Source: Omphiscola glabra (taxonomy: Eukaryota > Mollusca > Gastropoda > Lymnaeidae). Taken from it: a DNA stretch of 64,000 nt. Positions within the stretch are counted from its first letter, which is position 1; each line of letters begins with the position of its first letter. The translations under genes and the position numbers were made by a program. Positions 47,230 through 58,922 of the stretch are shown here, piece after piece. The stretch covers positions 10,561,793 through 10,625,792 of the forward strand of contig OZ024798.1 of NCBI GenBank assembly GCA_964017045.1, given 5' to 3'. A model generated the notes under the pieces. The model saw only the letters and a list, made by a program, of their open reading frames with translations. It was not told where the DNA came from and made no database searches.

Positions 47230-47872
47230 TACATCAAGCAAATACACTTCAATTTAACACACTTCAATTTAACACAATTCAATTTAACACACTTAAATTT
47301 AACACACTTCGATTTAACACAATTCAATTTAACACACTTCAGTTTAATACACTTCAATTTAACACAATTCAATTTAACACACTTCAATTTAACACACTTC
47401 AATTTAACACAATTCAATTTAACACACTTCAATTTAACACTATTCAATTTAAAACAATTCAATTTAACACACTTAAATTTAACACAATTCAATTTAACAC
47501 ACTTCAATTTAACACAATTCAATTTAACACACTTCAATTTAACACTATTCAATTTAACACAATTCAATTTAACACACTTCAATTTAACACAATTCAATTT
47601 AACACAATTCGATTTAACACAATTCAATTTAACACACTTCAATTTAACACAATTCTACTTAACACACTTCAATTTAACACAATTCAATTTAACACAATTC
47701 AATTTAACACACTTGAATTTAACATAATTCAATTTAAAACACTTCAATTTAACATAATTCAATTTAACATAATTCAATTTAACATACTACTTCATTTAAC
47801 ACACTTCATTTAACACACTTCATTTAACACACTTCATTTAACACACTTCATTTAACACACTTTCAATTCAAC
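47230..47872 (+). repeat. 15-bp AT-rich minisatellite, about 42 units
   Basis: Two unit types, acttcaatttaacac and aattcaatttaacac, are interspersed. The last five or six units shorten to acttcatttaacac (14 bp). Long frames on both strands (NTIQF on +, KLNCV on -) are artefacts. Confidence 0.96.
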
Positions 47873-48174
47873 AGACTTCCATTGTCCTGAGTCATTTAGT
47901 TATATCTCAACAGATTTGTCTTCCCTTGTACGGCTGTAGTAACGTGGAAAGCTTTCATCTCGGTTTAATCACGAATCGATTTTTTAAAAATAAAAATGTG
48001 TGTGTGTGTCATCTGTGTCCTACACATCTGATGTATCAAACACATCTAGCAGTTGTGTGTTTGTATTCTTCTGTAGGATTCAGTGTGTGTTTCTGGAACA
48101 ATTCTGTGTGTTTGGGTTTGGCTGTGGTTTGTGAGAGCTACCATTACTTTTTTAAATTCTGCTGCTGGTCATTT

Positions 48175-48602
48175 CAGACCTGGGAGAAAGTAATGTTTAT
48201 TTCAGACCTGGGAGAAAGTAATGTTTATTTCAGACTTGGGAGAAAGTAATGTTTATTTCAGACTTGGGAGAAAGTAATGTTTATTTCAGATCTGGGCGAA
48301 AGTCCTGTTTATTTCAGACCTGGGAGAAAGTCCTTTTTATTTCAGTCCTTGGAGAAAGTCCTTTTTATTTCAGTCCTGGGGGAAAGTCCTTTCTATTTCA
48401 GACCTGGGAGAAAGTCCTTTTTATTTCAGACCTGGGCGAAAGTCCTTTTTATTTCAGACCTGGGAGAAAGTCCTTTTTATTTCAGTCCTGTGAGAACGTC
48501 CTGTTTATTTCAGTCCCGGGAGAAAGTCCTTTTTATTTCAGTCCTGGGAGAAAGTCCTTTTTATTTCAAACCTGGGAGAACGTCCTGTTTATTTCAGATC
48601 TC
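48175..48602 (+). repeat. 28-bp minisatellite with acceptor-like motifs, about 15 units
   Basis: Unit tttatttcagacctgggaga followed by aagtcctt; the first four units have aagtaatg instead. A 28-bp stop-free unit gives the same 28-residue peptide in several frames. Confidence 0.95.
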
Positions 48603-48954
48603 TCCGATCGATTGGATTACGGGTACTTTTATAAAAAAAACTAACACAAAAAAAAGAAAAAGACAGAAATGTTACGATGTCATTATTTCGTCCCGTTCAA
48701 GTCTCCATCCACCTCTTTAACTTTAATGAGCAGATTTAGCGTTGCAGCCCCAGCAGAGGCGCGCCTCGTGTTTAGGCCTTAAAAGTAATTTGGCTTAATT
48801 GTGTGCCTGCAGGGGCGTCGCTGCTGTTTACATTTCGTTCGTCTTGGACATGTTGCTGCGGTAGGTGTAGACGTTAAGGCGGCGCTTGGACTCCGCGCGG
48901 GGGGGGGGGGGGGTTTGGGGGTGGTGGGTCTTTGTTTCTACACTCTCCTACAAA
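48603..48954. other. Spacer
   Basis: No gene is supported. Poly-G at about 48900-48913. At 48811 caggggcgtcgctgctgttt resembles the hAT terminus at 51725 but no partner end was found. Confidence 0.45.
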
Positions 48955-49165
48955 CAGTGGCGTAGCTAGAGTGTTTGGCGCCCGGGGACAAGATTCGCGC
49001 CCGGGGACAAGATTCATTTTAATTAAGCGCCCTCTTTTCCTTTTTTTCAACTCTCAAACCCAGTATTTTCATCAATGAAATAATACCAAAGCACATCTTG
49101 GCGCCCCTAACTAGCTGGCGCCCCGGTACATCTGTACCCCCTGCCCACCCTACGCTACGCCTCTG
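48955..49165 (+). mobile_element. GGCGCC-type hAT MITE with mixed termini (211 bp)
   Basis: Starts cagtggcgtagctagagtgt and ends acgctacgcctctg. Flanks CCTACAAA and CCTGCAAA: 8-bp TSD with one mismatch. The body (gcgcccggggacaagattca, then caatgaaataataccaaagc) is the inverse of 24550-24739. It contains a local duplication of the cgcccggggacaagattc block (48978-49015). Confidence 0.9.
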
Positions 49166-49735
49166 CCTGCAAATGTTAGATTCAAATTTTATTTACCTAA
49201 ATTTTTTTAACTTCAAAACTTTTAAAAAAACACAAAAAAACTGCACACATTTCCAATCGTGGAGTCATCTTTATTCTCATTTTAACTTTTCTAATCACCA
49301 ACAATTGGAAACGGTTGGTCTCAGTCCATCTGGCATTTACAGCGTTTCGCCACCAAAGCATTGGAGCATCTCTTTCATCAAGTGACGCTACAACTGTGCA
49401 CCAGGGGTTTTTCCATCGTACCGAACAAGTCAACCCCCCCTCACCTCCCCCATACCAAGTGAAGGGTCTCCCCACGGGTCACTCCATCAAAGTTCTCTAT
49501 TGATAACGTATTCCAAGGAGAGAAAAATCTCATTCTCATTTTCATCCAAGGTAGTATCTAGCTGAATCTAGATGAATGTCGTCACGTTAAGGAGGCCAGA
49601 CCGGCTGGAACCCGTTGTAATGCAACGAGTACAGTAGACAGCAGACTGAGACAGTAGACAGGAGACAGTAGACAGCCACAAACATTACGTGCCAATTATT
49701 TGTTACAAGTAAACGAGCTATCTTAACTCAACCAG
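49166..49735. other. Spacer
   Basis: No gene is supported. Open frames on both strands overlap at 49197-49503, but neither resembles a known family. Confidence 0.4.
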
Positions 49736-50626
49736 TTATCGTAACACAACCCGTTACCGTAACACAACCATCAACCAGTTACCGTAACACAGCCAGTTAC
49801 CGTAACACAACCAATTACCGTAACACAGCCAGTTACCGTAACACAGCCAGTTATCGTAACACAGCCAGTTATCGTAACACAGCCAGTTACCGTAACACAG
49901 CCAGTTACCGTAACACAGCCAGTTATCGTAACACAGCCAGTTATCGTAACACAGCCCGTTATCGTAACACAACCAATTACCGTAACACAGCCAGTTACCG
50001 TAACACAGCCAGTTATCGTAACACAACCCGTTATCGTAACACAGCCAGTTACCGTAACACAACCAATTACCGTAACACAGCCAGTTACCGTAACACAACC
50101 AATTACCGTAACACAGCCAGTTATCGTAACACAACCAATTACCGTAACACAACCAATTACCGTAACACAACCAGTTACCGTAACACAGCCAGTTATCGTA
50201 ACACAACCCGTTATCGTAACACAGCCAGTTACTGTAACACAACCAATTACCGTAACACAACCAGTTACCGTAACACAGCCAGTTACCGTAACACAGCCCG
50301 TTATCGTAACACAACCAGCTACCGTAACTCAACCAGCTACCGTAACACAGCCAGTTACCGTAACACAGCCCGTTATCGTAACACAACCAGCTACCGTAAC
50401 TCAACCAGCTACCGTAACACAGCCAGTTACCGTAACACAGCCAGTTACCGTAACACAGCCAGTTACCGTAACACAACCATCAACCAGTTATCGTAACTCA
50501 ACCAGTTATCGTAACACAACCAGCTACCGTAACTCAACCAGCTACCGTAACTCAACCAGCAACCGTAACTCAACCAGCTACCATAACTCAACCAGCTACC
50601 ATAACTCAACCAGCTTTCGTAACACT
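49736..50626 (+). repeat. 18-bp minisatellite, about 49 units
   Basis: Unit cagttaccgtaacacagc with accg/atcg, acaa/acag and cagc/cagt variants; the distal units change to cagctaccgtaactcaac. One irregular atcaaccagtta insertion occurs at about 49770 and again at about 50479, hinting at block duplication. The minus strand reads NWLCYG repeats. Confidence 0.96.
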
Positions 50627-50936
50627 TAGTTAGTACCGGCCGACCATAGTCTTCGGGAATGTTTATGGGCTTATGAAAAAATCAGTGGTGGGGGGTGAAA
50701 AGAAAAGTGGTGGGCGGTGAATGAAATTAATTCTGGCTTTCTCGAGAGGTCACTGTCATGCTTACAGCTTCAACGAAAACGGTAACAAATGAAGAAGAAA
50801 AAAAAGAAGATTAATTTAAAACCATTTCCAAAACAAGATCTCTAACACGTTTCAAACCAAAACAAGCAGGATCATTTTACAATCATTACCGCTGTAAGTG
50901 TATCATACATTCACAGACTGCATGTTCCCTCCTCAC

Positions 50937-51128
50937 CAGAGGCGTGGCCGGAGTATTTGGCGCCCCGGGGGACAATATTCATTTTAAAGCGCCTCCCTTT
51001 CTTTTTTTCAACTCTCAAACACATTATTTTCATCAATGAAATAATATCAAATCATATTTTGGCGCCCCTAGCTAGTCTGGCACCCAGGGAATCTGTCCCC
51101 CCCATGCCCCCCTTTAGCTACACCTCTG
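50937..51128 (+). mobile_element. GGCGCC-type hAT MITE (192 bp)
   Basis: Starts cagaggcgtggccggagtat and ends tttagctacacctctg. Flanks CTCCTCAC and CTCCTTAC: 8-bp TSD with one mismatch. Same family as 48955-49165. Confidence 0.9.
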
Positions 51129-51215
51129 CTCCTTACCTTTCCACCCTCAAACCCCCACGGAGATAAACTGAGACACTTACTGAGGATATCCCTACTGTTC
51201 AATCATGACTGAAGT

Positions 51216-51395
51216 CAGCGGTTCTCAATCTGTGGGTCGCACGACCCTTTCACAGGGCTCGTCCAAGACCATCGTAAAACACACATACTCTACAGTTATG
51301 CAGTGGCAACAAAATTAATTTTGTGGTTGGGTGGTCGCCACAACATGAGGAAATGTATTAAAGGGTCGCGGCATTAGGAAGGTTGAGAACCACTG
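51216..51395 (+). mobile_element. SPIN-like hAT MITE, copy 6 (180 bp)
   Basis: Starts cagcggttctcaatctgtgg and ends aggaaggttgagaaccactg. Flanks ACTGAAGT and ACTTAAGT: 8-bp TSD with one mismatch. Internal tactctacagttatgcagtg and ttttgtggttgggtggtcgc match the family. Confidence 0.92.
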
Positions 51396-51534
51396 ACTTA
51401 AGTTGCTACACGACTCGTGGAAATCTGCCAAACGGGGTTATCGTCTGTCACTACTGGTTAAAAGAATTTTTTAAAGTTAATAAATAAAAGGGTGAAACAC
51501 ATCTTTATACACGGTATGATTTAAACGCTTCAGG

Positions 51535-51676
51535 TTGTTTGGGGTTGTTGTTGATGGTGGTGTTGTTGTTGGTGCTGTTGTTGGTGGTGGTATTGTTGTT
51601 GGTGCTGGTGGTAGTGTTGGTGCTGTTGGTGGTGGTGTTGTTGTTTTTTGTTGTTGTTGGTGGTGGTGTTGTTGTT
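51535..51676 (+). repeat. GTT/GGT-rich simple repeat
   Basis: Trinucleotide-based mixture of gtt, ggt and gct. The minus strand reads as poly-H/Q. Confidence 0.92.
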
Positions 51677-51724
51677 GCTTTTACTCACTAAAGACTCATC
51701 GTCGTTAAAACCAGATGTTCCTTG

Positions 51725-51878
51725 CAGGGGCGTCGCTATAGAGTTGTGTCGGGCCCTGGTGCGTGTTATAAAATGGGCCCCGGAATATTTTCTTTTACGC
51801 TTGTATATACTCGGAACCCTTTTGGCTTCGGGGCCCTTGTGCGGTGGCACCGTCCGCACCATTGTAGCTACGCCACTT
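51725..51878 (+). mobile_element. hAT-type MITE (154 bp)
   Basis: Starts caggggcgtcgctatagagt and ends gtagctacgccactt. Flanks GTTCCTTG and GTTTCTTG: 8-bp TSD with one mismatch. Interior gggccctggtgcg and gggccccgg. Related by its ends to the cagtggcgtagc group. Confidence 0.83.
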
Positions 51879-52714
51879 GTTTCTTGTGCTCAGACATGAC
51901 TTATACTCCAAGTCATATGTTCTTGCTCACGACGCTAGTGATTGCTAGCACCGTTCAGGTGTCCTAGGTAGGTGCTTCGCGTTTTTTCCTTTTTCAAAAT
52001 CATTTTTTCCGGCACTTTCGCTGCCTCCAGCACTCGCTAACCCCTCGTCCTGACTAACCACTGATCTCTACGAACTTTATTTCACCCCGCAGCACCTCAC
52101 CCTCCCCCTTCGCCCTGTTCCCGTTTCGATTGACGGGTTTTAACAGCGGTCTGGACGCCCCCGGCGCCCTATCCCCTAGTTGGCGTTATTACAGTAAATA
52201 AATACCCCCCCCCCCCACCCCAATTCTGCACTCGACAATCGGGCTGTTATACCGGTATATTTAAAAAAAATAGCCAACCATATTTCATTGTATCCAAACT
52301 GATCCGCCGTAACCTAAATTTTAGAGGAACTTTTGGACCCCTTTGGCACTTGGTGCCGATGACCCCCGCTGGGTATACATGGAACATCACTCAGCGCACT
52401 GTTGTAAAGAACTGAGGGTGAACACCACCACCCCCTCATATACATGCACACACACACACACACACAAAGTCATGCAATAACACATACAAACACACGCATA
52501 CACACAAAAAGTTATGAGGCTGTATAGAGTTCTGTCCCAATAGAGTCGCTGGAAGCAGGATCGCGATCATCGATGGAGCCCGCTACTGGCTTGCGTCGTG
52601 AGACGAGTCGATTGGCCGTCTTCAAACTTAACTTGTGCCGGTGCTCTTGGTACAAACAATTAAAATTACTGGCTGCAGCTGAGCCAAATGTCAAGCTGGC
52701 ACTAACAAGCAGAA
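51879..52714. other. Spacer with a CA microsatellite
   Basis: No gene is supported. Poly-C near 52205-52216 and a (CA)n run at 52447-52467. Confidence 0.5.
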
Positions 52715-53012
52715 AGGATCGTGGTACAAACAAGCACACGTTTGTCGGTACAAACATGCAAAAGTGTAATGGTACTAGCAAGCAAACGTTTATTGGTACG
52801 TTACAACGAGCAAAAGCACTCTGGTACACAAAGACCAAAAGTATATTGGTACAAACAAGCACAAGTATATTGGTACAAACAAACAAAAGTATATTGGTAC
52901 AAACAAGCAAAAGTATATTGGTACAAACAAGCAAAAGTATATTGGTACAAACAAGCAAAAGTATATTGGTACAAACAAGCAAAAGTATATTGGTACAAAC
53001 AAGCAAAGGCAT
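52715..53012 (+). repeat. 24-bp minisatellite, about 12 units
   Basis: Unit ttggtacaaacaagcaaaag followed by tata. The first five units are diverged, the last seven almost identical: a gradient of homogenisation toward the right edge. Confidence 0.95.
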
Positions 53013-54335
53013 AGTTGATGGATCCATTTTGTTTGTACCGCACAGCAGTTTCTCTTATCAAGAGGGAGGAAAAAAAATCATTATTAGATATTTCAGTTCT
53101 ATATCAATGATCTCTCTTGGAACATTTGTTCTTCTGTGACGTCATCAAAAATTGCCACCCGAGCAATTTGAACCATTTTCTTTCATAACAATCGTACTGC
53201 CGGCCATTTTGTTGTGCACTACGTCATCATCAAACAGCTACGTCTTTTATCTACCCGCGATACGTTAAACTTGCAGATATTTACGATGCGATCTCCGGTC
53301 AGGAGGTCGCCCGAAGAAAAGATCGATATTTCTCTGACATGCCGTAGCATGCCGCGCGGGAATAAACCAGTCATGCAGATTCCAGGACACGCCTGGGCTG
53401 CTCACCACGGTCATGTCATTAGGCAGCTAGGGGGGGTAATTGTGCCGCTGCTATGCTATGGCGTCACCAGTGCCGTAAACTCATGGTGTCCATTCCCCAC
53501 CCCCCACCTAGAAATCCCCATGGACCTCCTAAAAGTAAAAGTCTGTCTTCTCTGGCGGCACCCTGCTCTGAGGGCGCCCTCCACTGGCCTGGCCCCCCAA
53601 CTATCCCAGAGACTGCCATAATCTTCATTTTCCATGCAAAATAGTTATATTAATTTCTTTTTTTTTTTAGATTTGTAAGAGGGCGCCTAAATTCAGGCTT
53701 TGCCGCGGGCGTCGCATTTGCATGCCCCGCCCCTCTCTGTTGACGCCCGGCCCTGATGGGGGGAACCTGATCTTGAATTACTGTTTTTTTAATCGACTCG
53801 AGAGACCTCTAAAATGGGGGATTCTCCATGTGGTGCCACCTCCTTGTGAGGTCTTCACCCGGTGCGGCCCGCATCCCACCCTCTAGTGACGCTACTGCAA
53901 CCATCGCCCTAAATGTAAAAGAAAACCATACCGGTACCGGGTAGTCAGCCGTCCGTCTCTCATGATGGGACGATGGTGTGTGTGTGTGTGTGTGTATTGC
54001 CTTGTCTGCAGGGGCGTCGTTTCAGGGTTTTTTCAAGGGGGGGGGGAAATGGGGGAGGGGGGGCAAAACCAAAACTTGGTCGGCTTGTTAGGTTGTTTAT
54101 TACTGGAGGCGCCATAGTACATAGCAATTTAAATAAAACCTGCACATAATTAAAGCGGGGGTGGGGGGGCGTGCGGCGGCGGATAAAAGCCCCACCCTGC
54201 TTATCTGCCGTAAACTCCGACTCTCTGGGTGGCAGATCCTGCGGTATTATTTCTCCGTAGGTGGTGGTGGTCGACAATTGAAATGCGCGATTACAGCAAC
54301 ACAACACACACAACCCTCGAACAAACGCACGCACG
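53013..54335. other. Spacer; one weak exon-like patch
   Basis: No gene is firmly supported. At 53277-53347, after ttgcag, one frame reads IYDAISGQEVARRKDRYFSDMP and a stop, which looks protein-like but is too short to call. A (TG)n run lies at 53971-53995. Confidence 0.4.
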
Positions 54336-54339
54336 CACG

Positions 54340-54528
54340 GCACACAAACACACTACACAACACACAAACACACTACACAACACACAAACACACTACACAG
54401 CACACAAACACACTACACGGCACACAAACACACTACACGGCACACAAATACACTACACGGCACTTAAACACACTACACGGCACACAAACACACTACACAG
54501 CACACAAACACACTACACAACTACAACG
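54340..54528 (+). repeat. 20-bp minisatellite, about 9.5 units
   Basis: Unit cacacaaacacactacacaa, with acgg and acag variants in the middle units. Confidence 0.95.
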
Positions 54529-54884
54529 AAAACTCCAACAAAACCTTCCGATACGACAGTTCTTGGTGGTCTTGCTGGCTGTCTTGCGTTATTCCCCTTG
54601 ATTTCCGTGATCGGATGCCGGCCGAATCAGTGAAGCTGAATTATTGGGCCCAGAAATCTACAATGATATTGATAAAAATCATAATTTAGGGGGTGGGGGG
54701 GGGGGACGGACTACATTATTAGGTCTGTGTTTTCAATGATAAAAAAACCAGCATGCCTAAAGAGTAAATGTTGCTCATTCGTTTCATCGTCTCTTGCCTT
54801 GTTTCACTGAGTCGTATATGTGTGTTTTCCTTTCTATTACCCCATCTACGCCCAACCTCTACGCCCAGTTCTCACATCCATTCA

Positions 54885-55655
54885 GTTGGCCTCAGACACA
54901 AGGGTACCACAAGCCACGCAGCCGTTGGCCTCCTACACAGGGGTGCCACAAAACACACAGCCGTTGGCCTCCTACACAAGGGTGCCACAAAGCACGCAGC
55001 CGTTGGCCTCCTACACAGGGGTGCCACAAACCCCACAGCCGTTGGCCTCCTACACAGGGGTGCCACAAACCACACAGCCGTTGGCCTCCTATACAAGGGT
55101 GCCACAAACCACACAGCCTTTGGCCTCCTACACAAGGGTGCCACAAAACACACAGCCGTTGGCCTCCTACACAAGGGTGTCACAAACCACACAGCCGTTG
55201 GCCTCCTATACAAGGGTGCCACAAACCACACAGCCTTTGGCCTCCTACACAAGGGTGCCACAAAACACACAGCCGTTGGCCTCCTACACAAGGGTGTCAC
55301 AAACCACACATCCGTTGGCCTCCTACACAAGTGTGCCACAAACCAACACAGCCGTTGCCGTTGACCTCCTACACAAGGGTGCCACAAACCACACAGCCAT
55401 TGGCCTCCTACACAAGGGTGCCACAAACCACACAGCCATTGGCCTCCTACACAAGGGTCCCACAAACCACACAGCCATTGGCCTCTTACACTCAAGTATC
55501 ATCAGCAACCCAGCCCTGGCCTCCTACACTAAGTTATCATAACCCACACAGCCGTTGACCTTCTACACTAAAGTACCATAAACCACACAGCCGTTGACCT
55601 CCTACACTAAGGTACCATACCCCACACAGCCGTTGACCTCCTAGACGAAAGAACC
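54885..55655 (+). repeat. 39-bp minisatellite, about 19-20 units, with a 117-bp block duplication
   Basis: Unit cagccgttggcctcctacac followed by aagggtgccacaaaccaca. A three-unit block containing the tatacaagg and cctttggcc variants occurs at 55078-55194 and again at 55195-55311. Open in five frames because 39 is a multiple of 3. The last four units are diverged. Confidence 0.95.
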
Positions 55656-56405
55656 GTCAACCACACAGGCGGGCGGTAACGGCAACTTAGTGTTACGAAA
55701 GGAGATAAAGGGTGTCATATTCCGGAGGCCCCCCCATCCGGCCTTGTTCTCACAGGAGATGGATTTGATACGTCAGCCAGGGGCGCGACTTGGAGATGGT
55801 TCATCTTCTAAACAACCGAGGATATTCCCTGCTGACGGATGGGGAGAGGGGGGGTCTTTAGGCGGTCTGGGGGGTGAGGGGTGGGGCTGCATTGGTAGCG
55901 GACCTTGGCGTCTCACTTACACCGTCTCAGTCTCACTTATTTCCCTTGTATCGTCAGGATTCAGTGGTCTTCGTTCGCTGTTACATTTGACATTATGATG
56001 GAATTTTTTTATTTTGTCTTGTAATATTTCATTTGTTTCGGTGTGATGGACATTTGGTGGTCTCCTTTTTTTTTTTATGTTACCTTTATCTTTTCGGGTG
56101 GTTTTTTGTTGAAGTTTACTGCCTGTCATGCAGCCCAGAGCTAGAACGCGTGTTGTTTGAGAATCTATCTGACCCCCCCTTCCCCCCCCTTTCCCCCCCC
56201 CCCCCAAACCCTCCTACCGGCTCCTATACACCAAAATCCAAGCATTTAGACCGTCTGCTTCCTCGGTTGATTGTGTGCCCCTGAACGACCAATTTTATTC
56301 GGATTATCTGTCCCTTGGTGCATTGATTAATATCGAGAGCCAAATTGCGTCCCTTCAGGGGGAGGGGCGGGGGGCCGCAATCGATATTGTACTTCAATCC
56401 ATTTC
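55656..56405. other. Spacer
   Basis: No gene is supported. C-rich runs at 56166-56205. Confidence 0.45.
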
Positions 56406-58505
56406 ACAACTACCATTCTCCTGGAAGCCCTTTACAACTACCATTTCATTGACAGCCCTTCAGAACTACCATTCTCTTGGAAGCCCTTCACAACTACCAT
56501 TTCCTTGACAGCCCCTCACAACTACCATTCTCTTGGCAGCCCTTCACAACTACCATTCTCTTAACAGCACTTCACAACTACCATTCTCTTAACAGCCCAT
56601 CACAACTACCATTCTCTTGACAGCCCTTCACAACTACCATTCTCTTAACAGCCCATCACAACTACCATTCTCTTAACAGCCCATCACAACTACCATTCTC
56701 TTAACAGCCCTTCACAACTACCATTCTCTTGACAGCCCTTCACAACTACCATTCTCTTAACAGCCCATCACAACTACCATTCTCTTAACAGCCCATCACA
56801 ACTACCATTCTCTTAACAGCCCTTCACAACTACCATTCTCTTAACAGCCCATCACAACTACCATTCTCTTAACAGCCCATCACAACTACCATTCTCTTAA
56901 CAGCCCATCACAACTACCATTCTCTTAACAGCCCTTCATAACTACCATTCTCTTGGAAGCCCTTTACAACTACCATTTCCTTGACAGCCCTTCACAACTA
57001 CCATTCTCTTGGAAGCCCTTTACAACTACCATTTCCTTGACAGCCCTTCACAACTACCATTCTCCTGGAAGCCCTTTACAACTACCATTTCCTTGACAGC
57101 CCTTCAGAACTACCATTCTCTTGGAAGCCCTTCACAACTACCATTTCCTTGACAGCCCCTCACAACTACCATTCTCTTGGCAGCCCTTCACAACTACCAT
57201 TCTCTTAACAGCACTTCACAACTACCATTCTCTTAACAGCCCATCACAACTACCATTCTCTTGACAGCCCTTCACAACTACCATTCTCTTAACAGCCCAT
57301 CACAACTACCATTCTCTTAACAGCCCATCACAACTACCATTCTCTTAACAGCCCTTCACAACTACCATTCTCTTGACAGCCCTTCACAACTACCATTCTC
57401 TTAACAGCCCATCACAACTACCATTCTCTTAACAGCCCATCACAACTACCATTCTCTTAACAGCCCTTCACAACTACCATTCTCTTAACAGCCCATCACA
57501 ACTACCATTCTCTTAACAGCCCATCACAACTACCATTCTCTTAACAGCACTTCACAACTACCATTCTCTTAACAGCCCTTCACAACTACCATTCTCTTAA
57601 CAGCCCTTCACAACTACCATTCTCTTAACAGCCCATCACAACTACCATTCTCTTAACAGCCCATCACAACTACCATCTCTTGACAACCCTTCACAACTAC
57701 CATTCTCTTAACAGCCCATCACAACTACCATTCTCTTAACAGCCCTTCACAACTACCATTCTCTTAACAGCCCATCACAACTACCATCTCTTAACAGCCC
57801 TTCACAACTACCATTCTCTTAACAGCCCATCACAACTACCATCTCTTAACAGCCCATCACAACTACCATTCTCTTAACAGCCCATCACAACTACCATTCT
57901 CTTAACAGCCCTTCACAACTACCATTCTCTTAACAGCCCATCACAACTACCATTCTCTTAACAGCCCTTCACAACTACCATTCTCTTGGCAGCCCTTCAC
58001 AACGACCATTCTCTTGGCAGCCCTTCACAACTACCATTCTCTTGGAAGCCCTTCACAACTACCATTTCCTTGACAGCCCCTCACAACTACCATTCTCTTG
58101 GCAGCCCTTCACAACTACCATTCTCTTAACAGCACTTCACAACTACCATTCTCTTAACAGCCCTTCACAAATACCATTCTCTTAACAGCCCTTCACAACT
58201 ACCATTCTCTTGGCAGCCCTTCACAACTACCATTCTCTTAACAGCACTTCACAACTACCATTCTCTTAACAGCCCTTCACAACTACCATCTCTTAACAGC
58301 CCTTCACAACTACCATCTCTTAACAGCCCATCACAACTACCATTCTCTTGGCAGCCCTTCACAACTACCATCTCTTAACAGCCCTTCACAACTACCATCT
58401 CTTAACAGCCCTTCACAGCTACCATCTCTTGACAACCTTTCATAACTACCATTCTCTTGACAGCCCTTCACAACGACCATTCTCTTGACAGCCCTTCACA
58501 ATTAC
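56406..58505 (+). repeat. 28-bp minisatellite, about 75 units, with a 644-bp higher-order duplication
   Basis: Unit cttcacaactaccattctct followed by taacagcc. Variant units (tcctggaagccc, tttccttgacag, aacagcact, ggcagccc) fall in the same order at 56421 onward and 57065 onward, an offset of exactly 644 bp or 23 units; the match persists to about 57540. A third partial copy begins near 58030. Units of 27 bp (ccatctctt) appear only after 57670. Confidence 0.95.
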
Positions 58506-58558
58506 GCACAGATCAAACAATCGTAACAAAAGCGCTTGTGACTAAATTTGACTTAGAC

Positions 58559-58738
58559 CAGTGGTTCTCAACCTTCCTAATGCCGCGACCCTTTAATACA
58601 GTTCCTCGTGTTGTGGCGATCTCCAGCCACAAAATTATTATTGTTTTCTACTTCATAACTGTAGAGTATATGTCTTTTCAGATGGTCTTAGGCGACCCCT
58701 GGGAAAGAGGCGCGCGACCCCTTGGTTGAGAATCGCCG
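58559..58738 (-). mobile_element. SPIN-like hAT MITE, copy 7, perfect TSD (180 bp)
   Basis: Starts cagtggttctcaaccttcct and ends ccttggttgagaatcgccg. Perfect 8-bp TSD ACTTAGAC at 58551-58558 and 58739-58746. Internal cataactgtagagtatatgt and cagatggtcttaggcgaccc match the family. Confidence 0.94.
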
Positions 58739-58922
58739 ACTTAGACCATTTGAGGAGTAAAACCAAAGTATTAATTTGACTTACCTAAAGTACGTCATGC
58801 TATTTTTTTTAGAGTATACATTACCACCTCTTTCCCTGTCACAAATCTCAGACCCTCGCCCACAATGGACGTCGCACTTTCGAACAATCAAATGGAACAA
58901 CTGATTAAAACGTGTTCTAGCA

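Noticed and set aside
53277..53347. Possible terminal exon reading IYDAISGQEVARRKDRYFSDMP and a stop
   Set aside because: It has an acceptor-like cttgcag and a protein-like composition, but 22 codons with no recognised family is too little to call.
54794..55558. Overlapping frames of about 200-250 codons on both strands
   Set aside because: All are translations of the 39-bp array in different frames.
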